From: Metaphire vulgaris
Taxonomy: Eukaryota > Annelida > Clitellata > Crassiclitellata > Megascolecidae
Assembly: GCA_018105865.1 (NCBI GenBank)
Contig: CM030859.1
Span: forward strand, 2,029,501 to 2,093,500
Reading direction: 5' to 3'
DNA: 64,000 bases
Below the pieces are notes generated by a model. The model had not been told where the DNA came from. It was given only the letters and a program-made list of their open reading frames with translations, and ran no database searches. How positions within the stretch are numbered: the first letter of the stretch is position 1; every line of letters begins with the position of its first letter. A program made the translations under genes and the position numbers. Shown in pieces: positions 46,987 through 58,405 of this stretch.

Positions 46987-47083
46987 CGAGCCAGTGTTCT
47001 CCCTCAGGGTGTCCGAGTCCATTTTTGTAATCATTAAATCCACGGTAAAAGTCTACGCTGCCGTCTTTTCGTCTTTGAAAAAC
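46987..47083 (-). CDS. Fibrinogen-related protein, first cassette exon, cassette 1
   Basis: 97-bp exon, acceptor CACTTTGTTCAG, donor CTCG|GTAAAA, phase 0 in and 1 out. It encodes VFQRRKDGSVDFYRGF and GHPEGEHWLG, the block that follows GGWT in fibrinogen domains. No signal-peptide or N-terminal exon exists in unit 1, so it can only be used by splicing from the exons at 57.6-58.4 kb, or it is dead. The acceptor, donor and frame are all intact. Confidence 0.88.
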
Positions 47084-48945
47084 CTGAACAAAGTGAAGCA
47101 GTAACAGCAATCAATATTCAGGGATTCAATAGAATCTACATTAGTGACAGAAGACTGGAAGGATGCAACACTGCAACAGATATCCCACTAGGCGATTTAA
47201 AGGTAGTTTGACTTGCATATGCCACGACCTAAGGCTCTGGAAAAATATTTAAGCAGAGGTTGATTGAATTGATTATTTGACGAGGCTTAGGACCTCAAAC
47301 AGCCAGCATTGATTTATTTCAGGACGATCCTGCCAACGAGCATAATAGATCTTCTGGAGGGGATTTATGACAAATTGGATGAAGATAAAGCAACCAATAA
47401 TAACGTACTCAGACCAGAGACGTAGCTACCTTATATAGCAAGAATAAGCAAGGCATTACGGCCCAGAAGAACTGGGGCCCTTTTTGACCACCAATGTAAA
47501 AAAAGAAAACAAATAATAGCAAAAGTAAATAATGATTTGAAGGAAGACATGGCAATTAAAACATTTGCGTAATTACTTCTTTTAAAAGTACAGCTGTTTA
47601 TAGAATCAGAATTTTCGGAAATCTATACTGCTTTCATGTTGTTTTTTACGCTTCCGATTACAGTAGCTACTGTTGAGCGGATCAGGACAACTGGGTACCG
47701 CCGATTGGGCCCGGGACAACTGGGCCCGGCATTTGGGTAGCGGGACATCTGGGCCCTGGACATCTCGGTCCCGTACAATAGGGAAAGAGAGAATGGTGCT
47801 TCTGGTTGTGCTATCAAAATCAGAATAGGCAACGACTATTCTTGCATAGGCCTACCGGTTTTATGGTAAAAAATCATGAATGCCTGTGAGTTCAATTCGT
47901 AGCCGATGACAGGGCTTGAAGAAGACTTCCCGCAGTTAATCACAGCTACAGGGATACAGCGAAGCTTCAGTTCTTCTTAAGTCCATATAAGCCCGTAGTA
48001 ACTATACGTTGCATTTACGATCAAAGAAATAGCACTTTCCCTTAAGAATTTGTACTCAATTTGTAGCCGATGGCAGGGCTTAAAGAAGACCGCCCGAAGT
48101 TATACAACGAACCCTCAGTTATTATTTGCCGACGTAATGCAATTTACCCTGGAGCTGTATAATTTAACACGGACCCGAGTAAGCTAATACAGGTGATCGT
48201 GGTGATCGCAAACAGTGTGAAAACTACAAGTAGACGACAAAAACAGGTAGAAAAAGTGAGGAAAGTTTTCACGAAGGAAATATGAGGAATTAATCGACAC
48301 AATCTGTATGTGGTTAGACCTATTTCAAGACAACAATAAATCTCTTAATGTATCTGCATTTAATATATACATGTTGAACAAACATACGACCAAACCGACT
48401 CTTATATAGCAATAGTTAATTGCCTATAAGTTGTAACGATATAACCACGCAATCATTGGTGTCACTAGAAAGATGGGGGGGGCGGCTAGAGTTCGCACTG
48501 CGTGACATCTTTCTGTTGCGAGGTAAATTCATAGACGAAGACAGCGGATTTCGAAAAATCTGTAAAAGAGAAATATAGGAATGATTTCAGGTTTCAAGCA
48601 GGGACGTCATTTGGGAGAGTGGGCAGGGGCCTTTGCCCTCCCCTGATTTTATGACAAATTCTGAACAAGGTGGTAGAAATCACACAAATCATATTATTAT
48701 CATCAAGATATAATAAATGTTATTACAACAGAAATTGTGTTCTCAATAATTGCTTTAATAGTCACAATCACTGGTATGTACTGTGTAGTATCGTATGCAG
48801 TATGTACTATGGACAAAACCAATTTGCATACTGAATAGGTATTTTAAAACTATTGCCTGCCTTCCAGTCGAAAGTTTTGCCCCCACCCGGAAAACAAAAC
48901 CAATGACGTGCCTGGTTTCAAGGCTACCAAACCAGACATAAAAGT

Positions 48946-49123
48946 CAGGGAAGGGGTAGCGACGGGGGTATATCGGTATATATATCCCCCAAATCAGTCT
49001 ACCTTAAAGTTTTTTAAATTGTGATTTATATGTGGTTATATGTAGTTTATATGGTTTATAGTTAAGGTTTATACCCTCCAAACATTTATACCCTCCCAAA
49101 TCAAATTCCTGGCTACGCCCCTG
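48946..49123. mobile_element. hAT-type MITE, CAGGGGCGTAGC family (unit 2 copy)
   Basis: Same insertion as 40104-40290, with a small change in the left end (CAGGGAAGGGGTAGCG). Confidence 0.8.
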
Positions 49124-49575
49124 ATAAGAGTTATGTAAAATTCTGGTAGATAAATTCTTCTTGATGAGATTCCATTAAAAATTTCATCAATTCAAAGCCA
49201 GAGACAAAAATATTTAAAAGTAACTCTTGGCAAATCTCTCTGATTAATCCTCTATTCACCGCCTTTGATGATTTTAATCAAGTATAGTTACCTGGTAATA
49301 TTATTGTACTCTACCAATGCCAGTAGTAGAACAAATAGATTGCGCCATATAAACTGCCCTAATTATGGCTACACCAGGTGTCACAAGCATTCTCAAATAT
49401 ACTCCCTCATCAGGTAAGCGCCTTTATTAAGGTAGTCTGACAAGCACCTAAACATTCTTGTTTCGAAAGCCAAAGATAGGCCTAATCCAATGCGAATGAT
49501 ATTTATACTGTTATAAAACATGGGTCGACTTCAAAGCACTGATTGCTAAAATAACCGGTCGTATTACTTACTTAG

Positions 49576-49765
49576 CAGTATTCATTCTAGCCACCTTGAC
49601 ATTGAGGGGATTTTGAAATGTTTGGGGGGGGCAAGGTCTGAGTCTCCGCACTTTTTTGGGGGGTGGGGGAGAATTTCCATCCCCCAGCCAACATATAAAA
49701 ATTGTTTGGGGGATTTTAAAAATTGGAGGGGGAATTCCCCCAGAGAAGGATTAGATTAAACACTG
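49576..49765. mobile_element. hAT-type MITE, CAGTGTTCATTCTAGCC family (unit 2 copy)
   Basis: Counterpart of 41738-41930, ends CAGTATTCATTCTAGCC and AGATTAAACACTG. Confidence 0.8.
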
Positions 49766-49778
49766 CTTACTTTGCATG

Positions 49779-49892
49779 ATTTAAAATGGCTTAGAAGGTA
49801 TTTTTGCCTGTGTGAAAGCCACTAGGAGCACTAACGGGGCTTGAACCCGCTCCGTCAGCCTGACGCTTCAGCACGTAACCCACTCTGCCCAT
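49779..49892 (-). mobile_element. tRNA-derived SINE (unit 2 copy)
   Basis: Counterpart of 41943-42057. The head here reads GGGCAGAGTGGGTTACGTGC, a better box A than the unit 1 copy. Confidence 0.55.
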
Positions 49893-50244
49893 CTTCCGTA
49901 TTCTGTATTCTATTGGAACTCCGCTGCGTTGATGAATTTCGAAATATTGCCAAGCAGTTCATGTTGAAAAAATCTAATAACTTGACTTTTTCTTTGAACT
50001 GCATATTCTGCAATGGCCTTCTGGAATCTGCAGAGCCGTAGCCTGAGTATTTGGTGCCCGGTGCAAGGTATGTGGAACTTAACCCAAATCATCATAGTCA
50101 CTGAACTTCTATTGCGCTATTTCAATATTTTTCTCGACATCGATCGATGGTCACTCATTGATTTGAAACGTAGCCTCCATTGTGTAGAACCCCACAAGAC
50201 TACATTGTAGATGAATTGAATGTCGGTCCCAGACGATCATCGTC

Positions 50245-50287
50245 GGTTCCCGTAGTGTAGTGGTTGGTTCCCGTAGTGCAGTGGTTG
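50245..50287 (+). repeat. Two extra copies of the tRNA-Val 5' end
   Basis: A 21-bp unit, GGTTCCCGTAGTGTAGTGGTT, is present three times in a row. The third copy is the start of the intact tRNA. Each copy carries a box A. Unit 1 has only one. Confidence 0.9.
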
Positions 50288-50360
50288 GTTCCCGTAGTGT
50301 AGTGGTTATCACGTTCGCCTAACACGCGAAAGGTCCCCAGTTCGAGCCTGGGCGGGAACA
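50288..50360 (+). tRNA. tRNA-Val (anticodon AAC), unit 2
   Basis: Identical 73-base tRNA to the one at 42403, same cloverleaf and AAC anticodon, preceded by two partial 5' copies. Identity despite flanking divergence is expected for a functional gene, but the locus is young. Confidence 0.93.
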
Positions 50361-50373
50361 GATTTTTGTCTTA

Positions 50374-50591
<218 letters not shown>

Positions 50592-51467
50592 GTTGTATTG
50601 TATTTATAAACTTACGGTAATTTCTGTTTGTCAGCAATTATAGTCTGTCAGTCGTTAGGTGACATTACCAACCGGGTTTGCATTGACCATTGTAATTCAT
50701 TACCTGTCTTGGGTGCCACTTGAAGGGTGATCAAAACTGTGATCTTTCTCAACTCAGAACAAACTGAGAAAACTGACTTTGAGAGACACGTCATAGACCA
50801 GTTCGCATCAGTAAAAGCAGGAAAAGTGCATCTGTAGTTTTAATCTCGTGTCAATAAAATGTCATGATTTGTTAATCAAATATTTGTTAACCCGCAAGTT
50901 TAATTTTCTGACCCCCTCTGGTACGGGAGCCAAATATTTTAGGTATCCATTGAGTCTAAGAAAGTTAGATTAGGAAGCAGGGAGTCCAGCGAAGCATAAA
51001 CGACTCACAACAAGCAAAATGAGTTGAGTTTGTCAGGGACTCAGGGTTATGCTGTAGTCCGTTGGAGCTCTATAATTAATTAATCAACGCTGTGGGTTTT
51101 CACCGAATATATTTAATCAATTGGGCTTAATAATAATAGTCATATTTGGGTTTTATATATATAAACAAACACATTGATAGAAGTTTCAACTGTATTATTG
51201 GCATACACGATATAACGATGCTTAAAGGCTAAATACTATGATAATTATTATAAACTTAAAGTACTGTAACGTCCCAATCACTATAACCCTTTGGATTAAA
51301 TGACCCTGCATGAATGTCCCCCACCTTTGGCTTTGTCTACTTCATACTAAGATTAAGCGCCTAGGATTAAGGAACTACTGCGGTACTGCTTTTGACAGCG
51401 CTATAGAATCTACGAGATTTTGTTTACTTATTCACCCACAAATTGTATATGTGCCGCCCTAGAATGA

Positions 51468-52098
51468 CAGTACCACAAGGATCTGTTCTTGGACCTGTTT
51501 TGTTCAGCCCCTACACTACCCCACTTTCATCCTTAATTAACTCTCTCAATTTTAATCATCAATTCTATGCTGACGACGCTCGTTAATTATTTCTTTCCTT
51601 TACGCCGTCTTCCTTTAGAACAGCGGTTCTCAACCTGTGGGTCGCGACCCCGACGGGGGTCGAATGACGATTTGCCAGGGGTCGCCTGAAACCTTCGGAA
51701 ATATGGGGTTGTCTCTTTTTTAATGTGCAAAACTTGTAATTGTGCAAAATTTTCTCATTGGTAGACTTTTTTTTACTATAATTGCCATTCGAGGATAGGC
51801 ATTGCAGACAATTGAATCAGAATGTGATTTCAAACATTCTAATTGTTATAGCATTATTATTTTTAACAGTTTACATTAGGAACGAAAGTGATTTTACAGT
51901 TGGGGGTCGCCACATCATGGGGAATCGAATTGAAGGGGTCGCGGCACTATAAAGGTTGAGAACCGCTGCTTTAGAACATCAGTCACTGAACTCGAATCAG
52001 AATTTTCGTTAATCTCATCATGGATGTCAGCTAATCTACTTGCTCTCAACCGTTCCAGAACAGAATTTCTTTTAATTGGACTGCCACAACAACCTTAA
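51468..52098 (+). pseudogene. L2-like LINE RT fragment (unit 2), split by a SPIN-like element
   Basis: Same fragment as 43688-43985 ([28 protein letters not shown]), interrupted by 51621-51968. Confidence 0.75.
51621..51968. mobile_element. SPIN-like hAT MITE, unit 2 only
   Basis: Ends CAGCGGTTCTCAACCTGTGG and AAGGTTGAGAACCGCTG, followed inward by GTCGCGACCCC and preceded by GGGGTCGCGGCA. Perfect 8-bp duplication CTTTAGAA, and unit 1 (about 43853) has a single CTTTAGAA. These ends closely match my memory of the SPIN (Space Invaders) family. Confidence 0.85.
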
Positions 52099-52203
52099 TC
52101 GAAGCGTGCATGGCGAAGCTTTTCTTATCAGAATACCGAGATAAAGAGACGAGGAAAAATATATAGCATAATACAGGAAAGTCTTAGGCTAATTGGCATT
52201 CTC

Positions 52204-52204
<1 letters not shown>

Positions 52205-52273
<69 letters not shown>
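52205..52273. repeat. (AAT)n microsatellite (unit 2)
   Basis: About 68 bp of AAT, 32 bp past the fibrinogen stop codon. Confidence 0.95.
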
Positions 52274-52305
52274 TAGCACTAATGTTTCATAAACGGCAGA
52301 ACTCC

Positions 52306-52568
52306 TTATTCTGCTCGGATCTTCATTTCCGTTGCCTTCAATGAGTAGTTTCTGCCGTGCCATGGTATCCACTCAATTCCTTCATACTGACAATCTGAGC
52401 ACGTGGATGTATACTTCCCGCGATAGTAGAGACCGTTCAGATTGGAATCAGTGCAGGCTTCGTACCACCAACCTCCGCGACGCTCCACGGCGCAATTTAC
52501 CTTAGCTGAGTCGTGATCGGAATCTTTTGTGCTAAACTTTTGGTTGTTATGGCGCCTAAGACCGTCCC
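52306..52568 (-). CDS. Fibrinogen-related protein, exon 5, cassette 2
   Basis: 263-bp terminal exon, acceptor TTATTTCAG, TAA at 52306. It encodes residues 175-261: the calcium-binding FSTKDSDHDSA, the CAV...C disulfide pair, GWWYEACTDSNLNGLYYRG, an extra CSDC pair, and the closing YSLKATEMKIRAE. It closes a 786-bp coding sequence with the exons at 58309, 57588, 55120 and 53407. Confidence 0.92.
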
Positions 52569-52603
52569 CTGAAATAAAAGAATAGATAACGAACAGCTTA
52601 GTC

Positions 52604-52960
52604 CAGCGGTTCTCAACCTTTATAGTGCCGCGACCTCTTCAATTCAATTTCACATGATGTGACGACCCCCAAAATCCTTTCACTTTCACTTTCGTTCATA
52701 ATGTAAACTGTTGAAAATAATAATGCTACAACAATTAAAATGCTTGAAATCATTCTGATTCAATTGTCTGCAATGCCTATCCTCGGAATGGCAATTACAT
52801 TTAAAAAGACTAATAATTACCAATGGGAAATTTTTGTACAATTACAAGTTTTGCGCATCAAAAAAGAGACAACCCCATATTTCCGAAGGTTTCAGGCGAC
52901 CTCTGGCAAATCGTCATTCGATCCCCGAAGGGGTCGCGACCCACAGGTTGAGAACCGCTG
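52604..52960. mobile_element. SPIN-like hAT MITE, opposite orientation
   Basis: Ends CAGCGGTTCTCAACCTTTAT and CAGGTTGAGAACCGCTG with perfect 8-bp duplication GCTTAGTC. It lies in the intron 35 bp upstream of the terminal exon acceptor and is absent from unit 1. Confidence 0.85.
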
Positions 52961-53406
52961 GCTTAGTCAATGGATGAACATATACTGTAGCCTGTAGGCC
53001 ACTGCTTCTCAAACATTTCACCTTCGCGGACCGTCATAGGCCTACATTTTCCTTTTGCACCAGGGACTGGTGCCTTTAAAAACATTTTTTCTTGCAATTT
53101 GTTTTCAAAATGTTATATCACCACATCTTAATATAAATATGAGTTTTATAGTTATCGTGTGTGTCATAGAATCTCGTTTTAAAACGGTGGGCCTCAAACT
53201 TATCAGGATCTCTTGCGTGGCGGTCCTTTAGAAATTTATGTGATGGCTTGCGGACCTTATAACATTTAAATTTTTATATTAGGCTAGTTGCAAATAACAT
53301 ATAGGCTATCAATTAACATATATATGCTATCAATTAAATTTCTTCAGTCCTCAGAACAAGTCAACTTCTTGAAAATTAACTTAGAGTCCAATAATTGTCG
53401 ACCCAC

Positions 53407-53577
53407 CTGCATTTCCAGAATATTCCCCGATTTGGAGTCTGTAGAAGTCGTCAGGTGAACTGAGCATGAATGGCGAATATTCAGCATAGCGGTGACCCTC
53501 TTCCGCTTCAAAATCCCAAAGATCAACTCGTAGACGGTAACGTCTCATTGATGTCAGAAAACATATAAATATGTTGC
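53407..53577 (-). CDS. Fibrinogen-related protein, exon 4, cassette 2
   Basis: 171-bp exon, acceptor TTGTTCAG, donor GCAG|GTGGGT. It encodes residues 119-174: NIFICFLTSMRRYRLRVDLW, AEEGHRYAEYSPFMLSSPDD and the SGNAG end. Phases 1 and 1 match exons 3 and 5. The intron upstream carries a MITE and a CR1-like LINE. Confidence 0.92.
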
Positions 53578-53646
53578 CTGAACAATTAAATAAAGGATTC
53601 ATAGTTACGCATTGCTAAATACACATTATGGCGATTATGGCATAAG

Positions 53647-53821
53647 CAGGGATATTTTTACACCCACCTAACACCCCCCAAAAACCCAATTTGAGGTCGA
53701 CCCCCCAATTTGGTAATGTGACAATGGTATGCATACAAAATGCATACTAATTAGCTCCGGACACCCCCAATTTGAGGTCGACACCTCCCCTCCCAAATTC
53801 ATAATCCTAGAAATATCCCTG
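53647..53821. mobile_element. hAT-type MITE, CAGGGATATTTTTACACC family (unit 2 copy)
   Basis: Ends and 8-bp duplication GGCATAAG as in unit 1, so it was inserted before the duplication. Confidence 0.85.
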
Positions 53822-54159
53822 GGCATAAGAGTTTCTGACAGCTGTGTTTAGTTTTATATCCTACCCTGTATTTCGTACGCTCCTTGTCCGAACCTTAGGT
53901 TATCAAAATCAAACCACACTTTCTAAGTAAATGAGCAACTATTATAATCATAAGACATCATTGGACTAGCCACAGGGAAGCACAGAGGTTGGACCCCCTA
54001 CTTTGGGATTTTTGGTTGGGATGGGCCTTGGCATTTGTGCAAAACCGCTGAGCAATTCGTAGGGGGAGCTACATGAGAAAAGACATTGTTTTCACTGAGC
54101 GTTTTTCAAATTGTGGAAAAATGTTTTCATACGATAATTGACACGGCCTAGCAAGACAT

Positions 54160-55005
54160 AATATAATATAATATAACAAGGTTTAAAGTGGTTCAGTAGG
54201 GACTGCCCTGTGTGATAACCACTGTTGTTCCCGTCCAATCTAATACCCTAGGCTACTGAGGTTTATTTTGAACTCGTTTACAGTTGTAGCCATTACTATC
54301 CCCTCATCCAGTTCATTCCATCTGTCCACCACTCTTGCACTAAAAAATGCTGTTTATGTCTCCCAACCCGTTTCTTGAACAGTTTCATGCTGTGTCCTCT
54401 GGTTCGATCATACTGCTTCATTGTAAAAAATCTTTCTCTTGGCATTTCCACTTTGTTTGTTAGTATTTTGTATGTCTCGATCAAATCCCCCCTCTCTCTT
54501 CTTTTTTCCAGGGTTGTCAATCCACAGTGATTTAGCCTTTCCTCATAGGTTAGTTTATGATATCCCTTGATCATTTTTGTTGCTCTGTGTTGCACTCTTT
54601 CTAAGGTCTCTATGTCTTTCTTCAGGAATGGACACCATGCTTGAACACAATACTCTAAATGTGGACGTACCAATGTCTTGCAAAGTCTTATTGTTACATC
54701 CTTCTCTCTGCTCACTATCGTTCTTTTGATCATACCTAGAATTTTGTTGGCCTTATTAGCTGCCGCTGCACATTGCCTAGATGGCTTTAAGCTGTTATGC
54801 ATGATGACCCCTAGATCTTTCTCCTCGTTTGTGATTTTTAGTCCCTTCCCACATAACTTAAATTCATGATCTGTTCCCTTCTTCCCAATGTGCATCACCG
54901 AGCATTTATCTGTATTAAAAAGCATTTGCCAATCTGCCGACCACTGGGATAGTCTATTAAGGTCTTGTAAAATTTTTGCTTCTGCTTCACTAACACTCTG
55001 TCCAC
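54160..55005 (-). mobile_element. 5'-truncated CR1/L2-like LINE, unit 2 only
   Basis: An open frame (54296 to about 55005) encodes the RT C-terminal region, including WQMLFNTDKCSVMHIG, KDLGVIMH, VRPHLEYCVQAWCPFLKKDI and ERVQHRATKMIKG. The 3' end has a (TTATA)n-like tail, and ACAT flanks both sides. Unit 1 has the uninterrupted site at about 46869. It lies in the intron between exons 3 and 4, so the frame appears joined to the fibrinogen exon but is not part of the gene. The intact frame suggests a recent insertion. Confidence 0.88.
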
Positions 55006-55119
55006 ACATGCAGGCAGATGTTGGCATGGTCTTACTAATATTAATTTCAAATTCTAAATATATTGACTTTAGCCTTAAACCAGCAAGGCAACGGGGACTT
55101 TCACTTGCTGGGGTTTTAC

Positions 55120-55216
55120 CGAGCCAGTATTCTCCCTCAGGGTGTCCGAATCCGTCTTCGTAATTCTTAAATCCACGGTAAAAGTCTACGCTGCCGTCTT
55201 TTCGTCTTTGAATAAC
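55120..55216 (-). CDS. Fibrinogen-related protein, exon 3, cassette 2
   Basis: 97-bp exon, acceptor CACTTTGTTCAG, donor CTCG|GTAAAA. It encodes residues 86-117 plus one base: VIQRRKDGSVDFYRGFKNYE and FGHPEGEYWLG. It joins in phase 0 to GGWT of exon 2 and in phase 1 to exon 4. Compared with the unit 1 exon there are eight base changes, and they alter seven residues. Confidence 0.92.
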
Positions 55217-56404
55217 CTGAACAAAGTGAAGCAGTAACAGCAATATTCAGTGATTCAATAGAATCTACATTAGTGACAAAAGACTGGAAGGATGCAACAG
55301 ATATCTAATCTAATATCTAATCTTAAACTTCTATAGCGCCACTTCATAATGCACAGGAGCGCCAACAGATTGATAGATATCCCACTAGGCTATTTAAAGT
55401 TGAAAGCCACAGTGAATCGAAAGGCCATACATAGACCACGCAGTGAGTTTGACTTGCATATGTCATGACCTAAGGCTCTGGAAAAATATTTAAGCAGAGC
55501 TTGATTGATTAATTATTTGACGAGGCTTAGGACCTCAAACAGCCAGCATTGATTTATTTCAGGACGATCCTGCCAACGAGCATAATAGATCTTCTGGAGG
55601 GGATTTATGACAAATTGGATGAAGATAAAGCAGCCAATAGGCTAATAACGTACTCAGACCAGAGACGTAGCTACCTTATATAGCAAGAATAACCAAGGCA
55701 TTACGGCCCAGAAGAACTGGGGCCCTTTTTGACCACCAATGTAATAAAAGAAAGCAAATAATAGCAAAAGTAATAATGATTTGAGGGAAAACATGGCAAT
55801 TAAACATTTGAGTAATTATTTCTTTTTAAAAGTACAGCTGTTTAGAATCAGAATTTTCGGAAATCTATACTGCTTTCATGTTGTTTTTTACGCTTCCGAT
55901 TACAGTAGCTACTGTTGAGCGGATCAGGACAACTGGGTACCGCCGATTGGGCCCCGGACAACTGGGCCAGGCATTTGGGCAACGGGACATCTGGGCCCTG
56001 ACCATCTCGGCCCTGTACAATAGGGAAAGAGAGAATGGTGCTTCTGGTGGTGCTATCAAAATCAGAATAGGCAACGACTATTCTTGTATACTGGTTTTAT
56101 GCTTAAAAATCATAAATGACTGTGAGTTCAAAGAATTGTACTCAATTCGTAGCCGATGACAGGGCTTGAAGAAGACTTCCCGCAGTTATTCACTGCTTCA
56201 GGGATACAGCGAAGCCTCAGTTCTTCTTAAGTCCATATAAGCCCGTAGTAACTATACTTTGCATTTACGCTCAAAGAAATAGCAATTCCCATTAAGAATT
56301 TGTACTCAATTTGTAGCCGATGACAGGGCTTAAAGAAGATCGCCCGAAGTTATACAACGAACCCTCAGTTATTCTTAAGTCCAGTTCGATGGATGTACGG
56401 ATAC

Positions 56405-57105
56405 GAATGCTGGAAGATGAAGAAAGAAGATGAAAGAATGATACTTACAGTGTACCTTCGAAATGGCATGCCTAAGGAGAAGGTTAGGAATTACAAGAAC
56501 AGATAGGATCAGGAATGAAGAAATCAGAGAAAGAACTGATATGATGGACACAGCAATAGACACAATTCGAAGGAGAAGAGTTCAATGGTTTGGACACGTG
56601 ACAAGAATGGGGGAAGAAAGACTGCCTTTGATAGCTCTGCACTGATAGGCCTACATGTATATTGAAGCAAAGAGAAATAGAGGAAGACAAGCTAAGAGAT
56701 GGATACAGTGGCGTAGCCAAGGGGCTTGGAGGTTAAACCCCCTTGGGCGCCTACGAATTTTTTTTAATATGTGTTTCCATGCATTTTTTAAATTTTCGAA
56801 CGCGGTTTTGAGGGTCAAAACCCCCCTTGGGGCTGCTGACCAAACTTTTTAAAGCGCCATAGGCGTGACAACCTTTTTGCTTGTCCAGCATCGATTTTAG
56901 AAGGGAAGACATAGGATAGATACATACTGTAAGATGACCTTTTTTGCTTGTCAAGATTTTTCGAAAGTTGGTTACGGTCAAAAGTCAAAACCAAAGCCCC
57001 CTTCCGGAAATCCTGGCTACGCCACGACCCACTGGATGGATAGATAACATAAAAGAAGATGTCGGAAAACAAAATCTGAACTTAGAAGAAGCAACACACA
57101 TGACA
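56405..57105 (+). pseudogene. RTE-like LINE fragment interrupted by a MITE
   Basis: Reads LRRRLGITRTDRIRNEEI, RRRRVQWFGHVTRMGEERLP and NRGRQAKRWI, then after the MITE WIDNIKEDVGKQN, the C-terminal end of an RTE-type polyprotein. Stops and a frame break make it non-functional. Confidence 0.75.
56706..57034. mobile_element. hAT-type MITE, CAGTGGCGTAGCC family, inside a LINE
   Basis: Begins CAGTGGCGTAGCCAAGG, ends GCTACGCCACGACCCACTG, with perfect 8-bp duplication GATGGATA. Two CTTTTTTGCTTGTC motifs lie at 56869 and 56934. Confidence 0.85.
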
Positions 57106-57201
57106 AGAAACAGGAAACCATTGGGTCATCTCGTATCAAAACTCGTTATCATCAGCATAAATGATGAAACAAAATTAAGAAGTTCTTGCAGCATGCCATA
57201 G

Positions 57202-57429
57202 CAGAGATGTCCATGGGTTCGGTTAACCCATGGGTTGGGTTGGGTCAGACTTTTCCATATTAATGGTGGGTTGGGTTGAGTTGGGTCAGAAAATAAGTCA
57301 TGGTTGTACTGTATTACGGTGGGTTGGGTTGGGTCAAGTAACACTATTACCGGCATGGGTTGGTTGGGTTGGAGATTTTATGGGTTGGGTTGAAGTGGGT
57401 TCTAAAAAATGGACCCATGGACAACTCTG
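57202..57429. mobile_element. hAT-type MITE, CAGAGATGTCCATGGGT family
   Basis: Ends CAGAGATGTCCATGGGT and ACCCATGGACAACTCTG, with perfect 8-bp duplication TGCCATAG. It is a 228-bp relative of the 981-bp element at 40703 and lies just downstream of exon 2 of the fibrinogen-related gene, in the following intron. Confidence 0.88.
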
Positions 57430-57587
57430 TGCCATAGGCCTAATGTGAATCAGAACAAAGACATAAGAGCGATTAGAATCTTATATAGAGATTCCGAATG
57501 ATTTCCGTGAAAACAAATACTTCTTGCTTAGTACACTGATTAGTGGAATCTATTCCGCTGACACTCAATCGAAGTCAAAACACCCAC

Positions 57588-57745
57588 CGTCCAACCGCCA
57601 TCTCCCGTTGTCATGTCGCAATAGGCGTAGTCGGCATATATCTTTCCTAGGAGAGGGAAGTGAATGGTATAGACTCCACTGGTTGTGTAGCCATTGGCTC
57701 TGATGTCGGTACAGTCGCACACATAATCTTTACCTCGGCATGCAT
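57588..57745 (-). CDS. Fibrinogen-related protein, exon 2 (start of fibrinogen domain)
   Basis: 158-bp exon, acceptor CATTTTCCAG, donor GACG|GTGGGT. It encodes residues 33-85: DACRGKDYVCDCTDIRANG, TTSGVYTI, YCDMTTGDGGWT, the opening of the fibrinogen C-terminal domain. The phase-1 start completes the Asp codon from exon 1, and the end is phase 0. Only one copy exists in the window, outside the tandem duplication. Confidence 0.92.
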
Positions 57746-58308
57746 CTGGAAAATGTCAGTTTGTTTAATATAGTTTCTCAATCCGCATTTCCAGGGTGCG
57801 ATTTGTGACCTGGAGCAGTGGGGGGAATATGTCGAGCTTGGGAGGGATGTAGCAGTTGGGGATGTAGTGGTCGGGGAATGTAGCCGTAGGGGGAATGCAG
57901 TTGGGCAGTGGGGGAGAAAGATTCCCCCCCCCCCGCAAATCGCGCCCTGTTCATTTCATAGGAGCCACCAGTGGCGGTTCCACCTTGTTGGTGACTGGGG
58001 ATGCATCCCCCCACCGGGGTTTTGTTGTTGCTTGCAACCCATTTTTCGGTAAAGCTGAATAAAATCTTAAAATTCAGTGAGCTAACTACTGCGGAGGACA
58101 TTTTTTGCCTGTCAGCCTTTTTCGCAATTGCCCCCCCCCCCCGCAAATCGTATGCAAAGCATAAGCTTAATGACTCTATTTTATTGGAAACGCGTTAATA
58201 TTCAGTGCAGAAACACAAATCGCTTTCCTTTCGGAAGAGGAACGTCATTCGTTTCACTGATTATATTATTTCTGGGTTGTTTAGAAAGAAGATTTCGAAC
58301 ATGTTTAC

Positions 58309-58405
58309 CTTTCCAGGGTACGACAGTTGCGATGGTTGGCTGCGTCGTTTGAGCGGAAATGTCAGAGAAGAAGAAGACAATGGCGAAGATAAGGCGGCAG
58401 ATCAT
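58309..58405 (-). CDS. Fibrinogen-related protein, exon 1 (signal peptide)
   Basis: ATG at 58405 (A at -3), donor AAAG|GTAAAC. It encodes 32 residues, MICRLIFAIVFFFSDISA then QTTQPTIATVVPWK. The hydrophobic core and Ala-Gln junction make a signal peptide cleaved near residue 18. With exons 2-5 it gives 786 bp, a 261-residue secreted protein that is almost entirely one fibrinogen domain, without a collagen or coiled-coil region, so simpler than ficolins. Such fibrinogen-related proteins often bind acetylated or microbial glycans in innate immunity. Function here is inferred from the fold only. The same exon could splice to cassette 1 with equal length. Confidence 0.88.

Noticed and set aside
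54296..55243. 315-residue ORF apparently fusing a fibrinogen exon with a reverse transcriptase
   Set aside because: The fibrinogen exon has a clear donor (CTCG|GTAAAA) before the LINE. The LINE is an intron insertion absent from unit 1, so the fusion is chance read-through.
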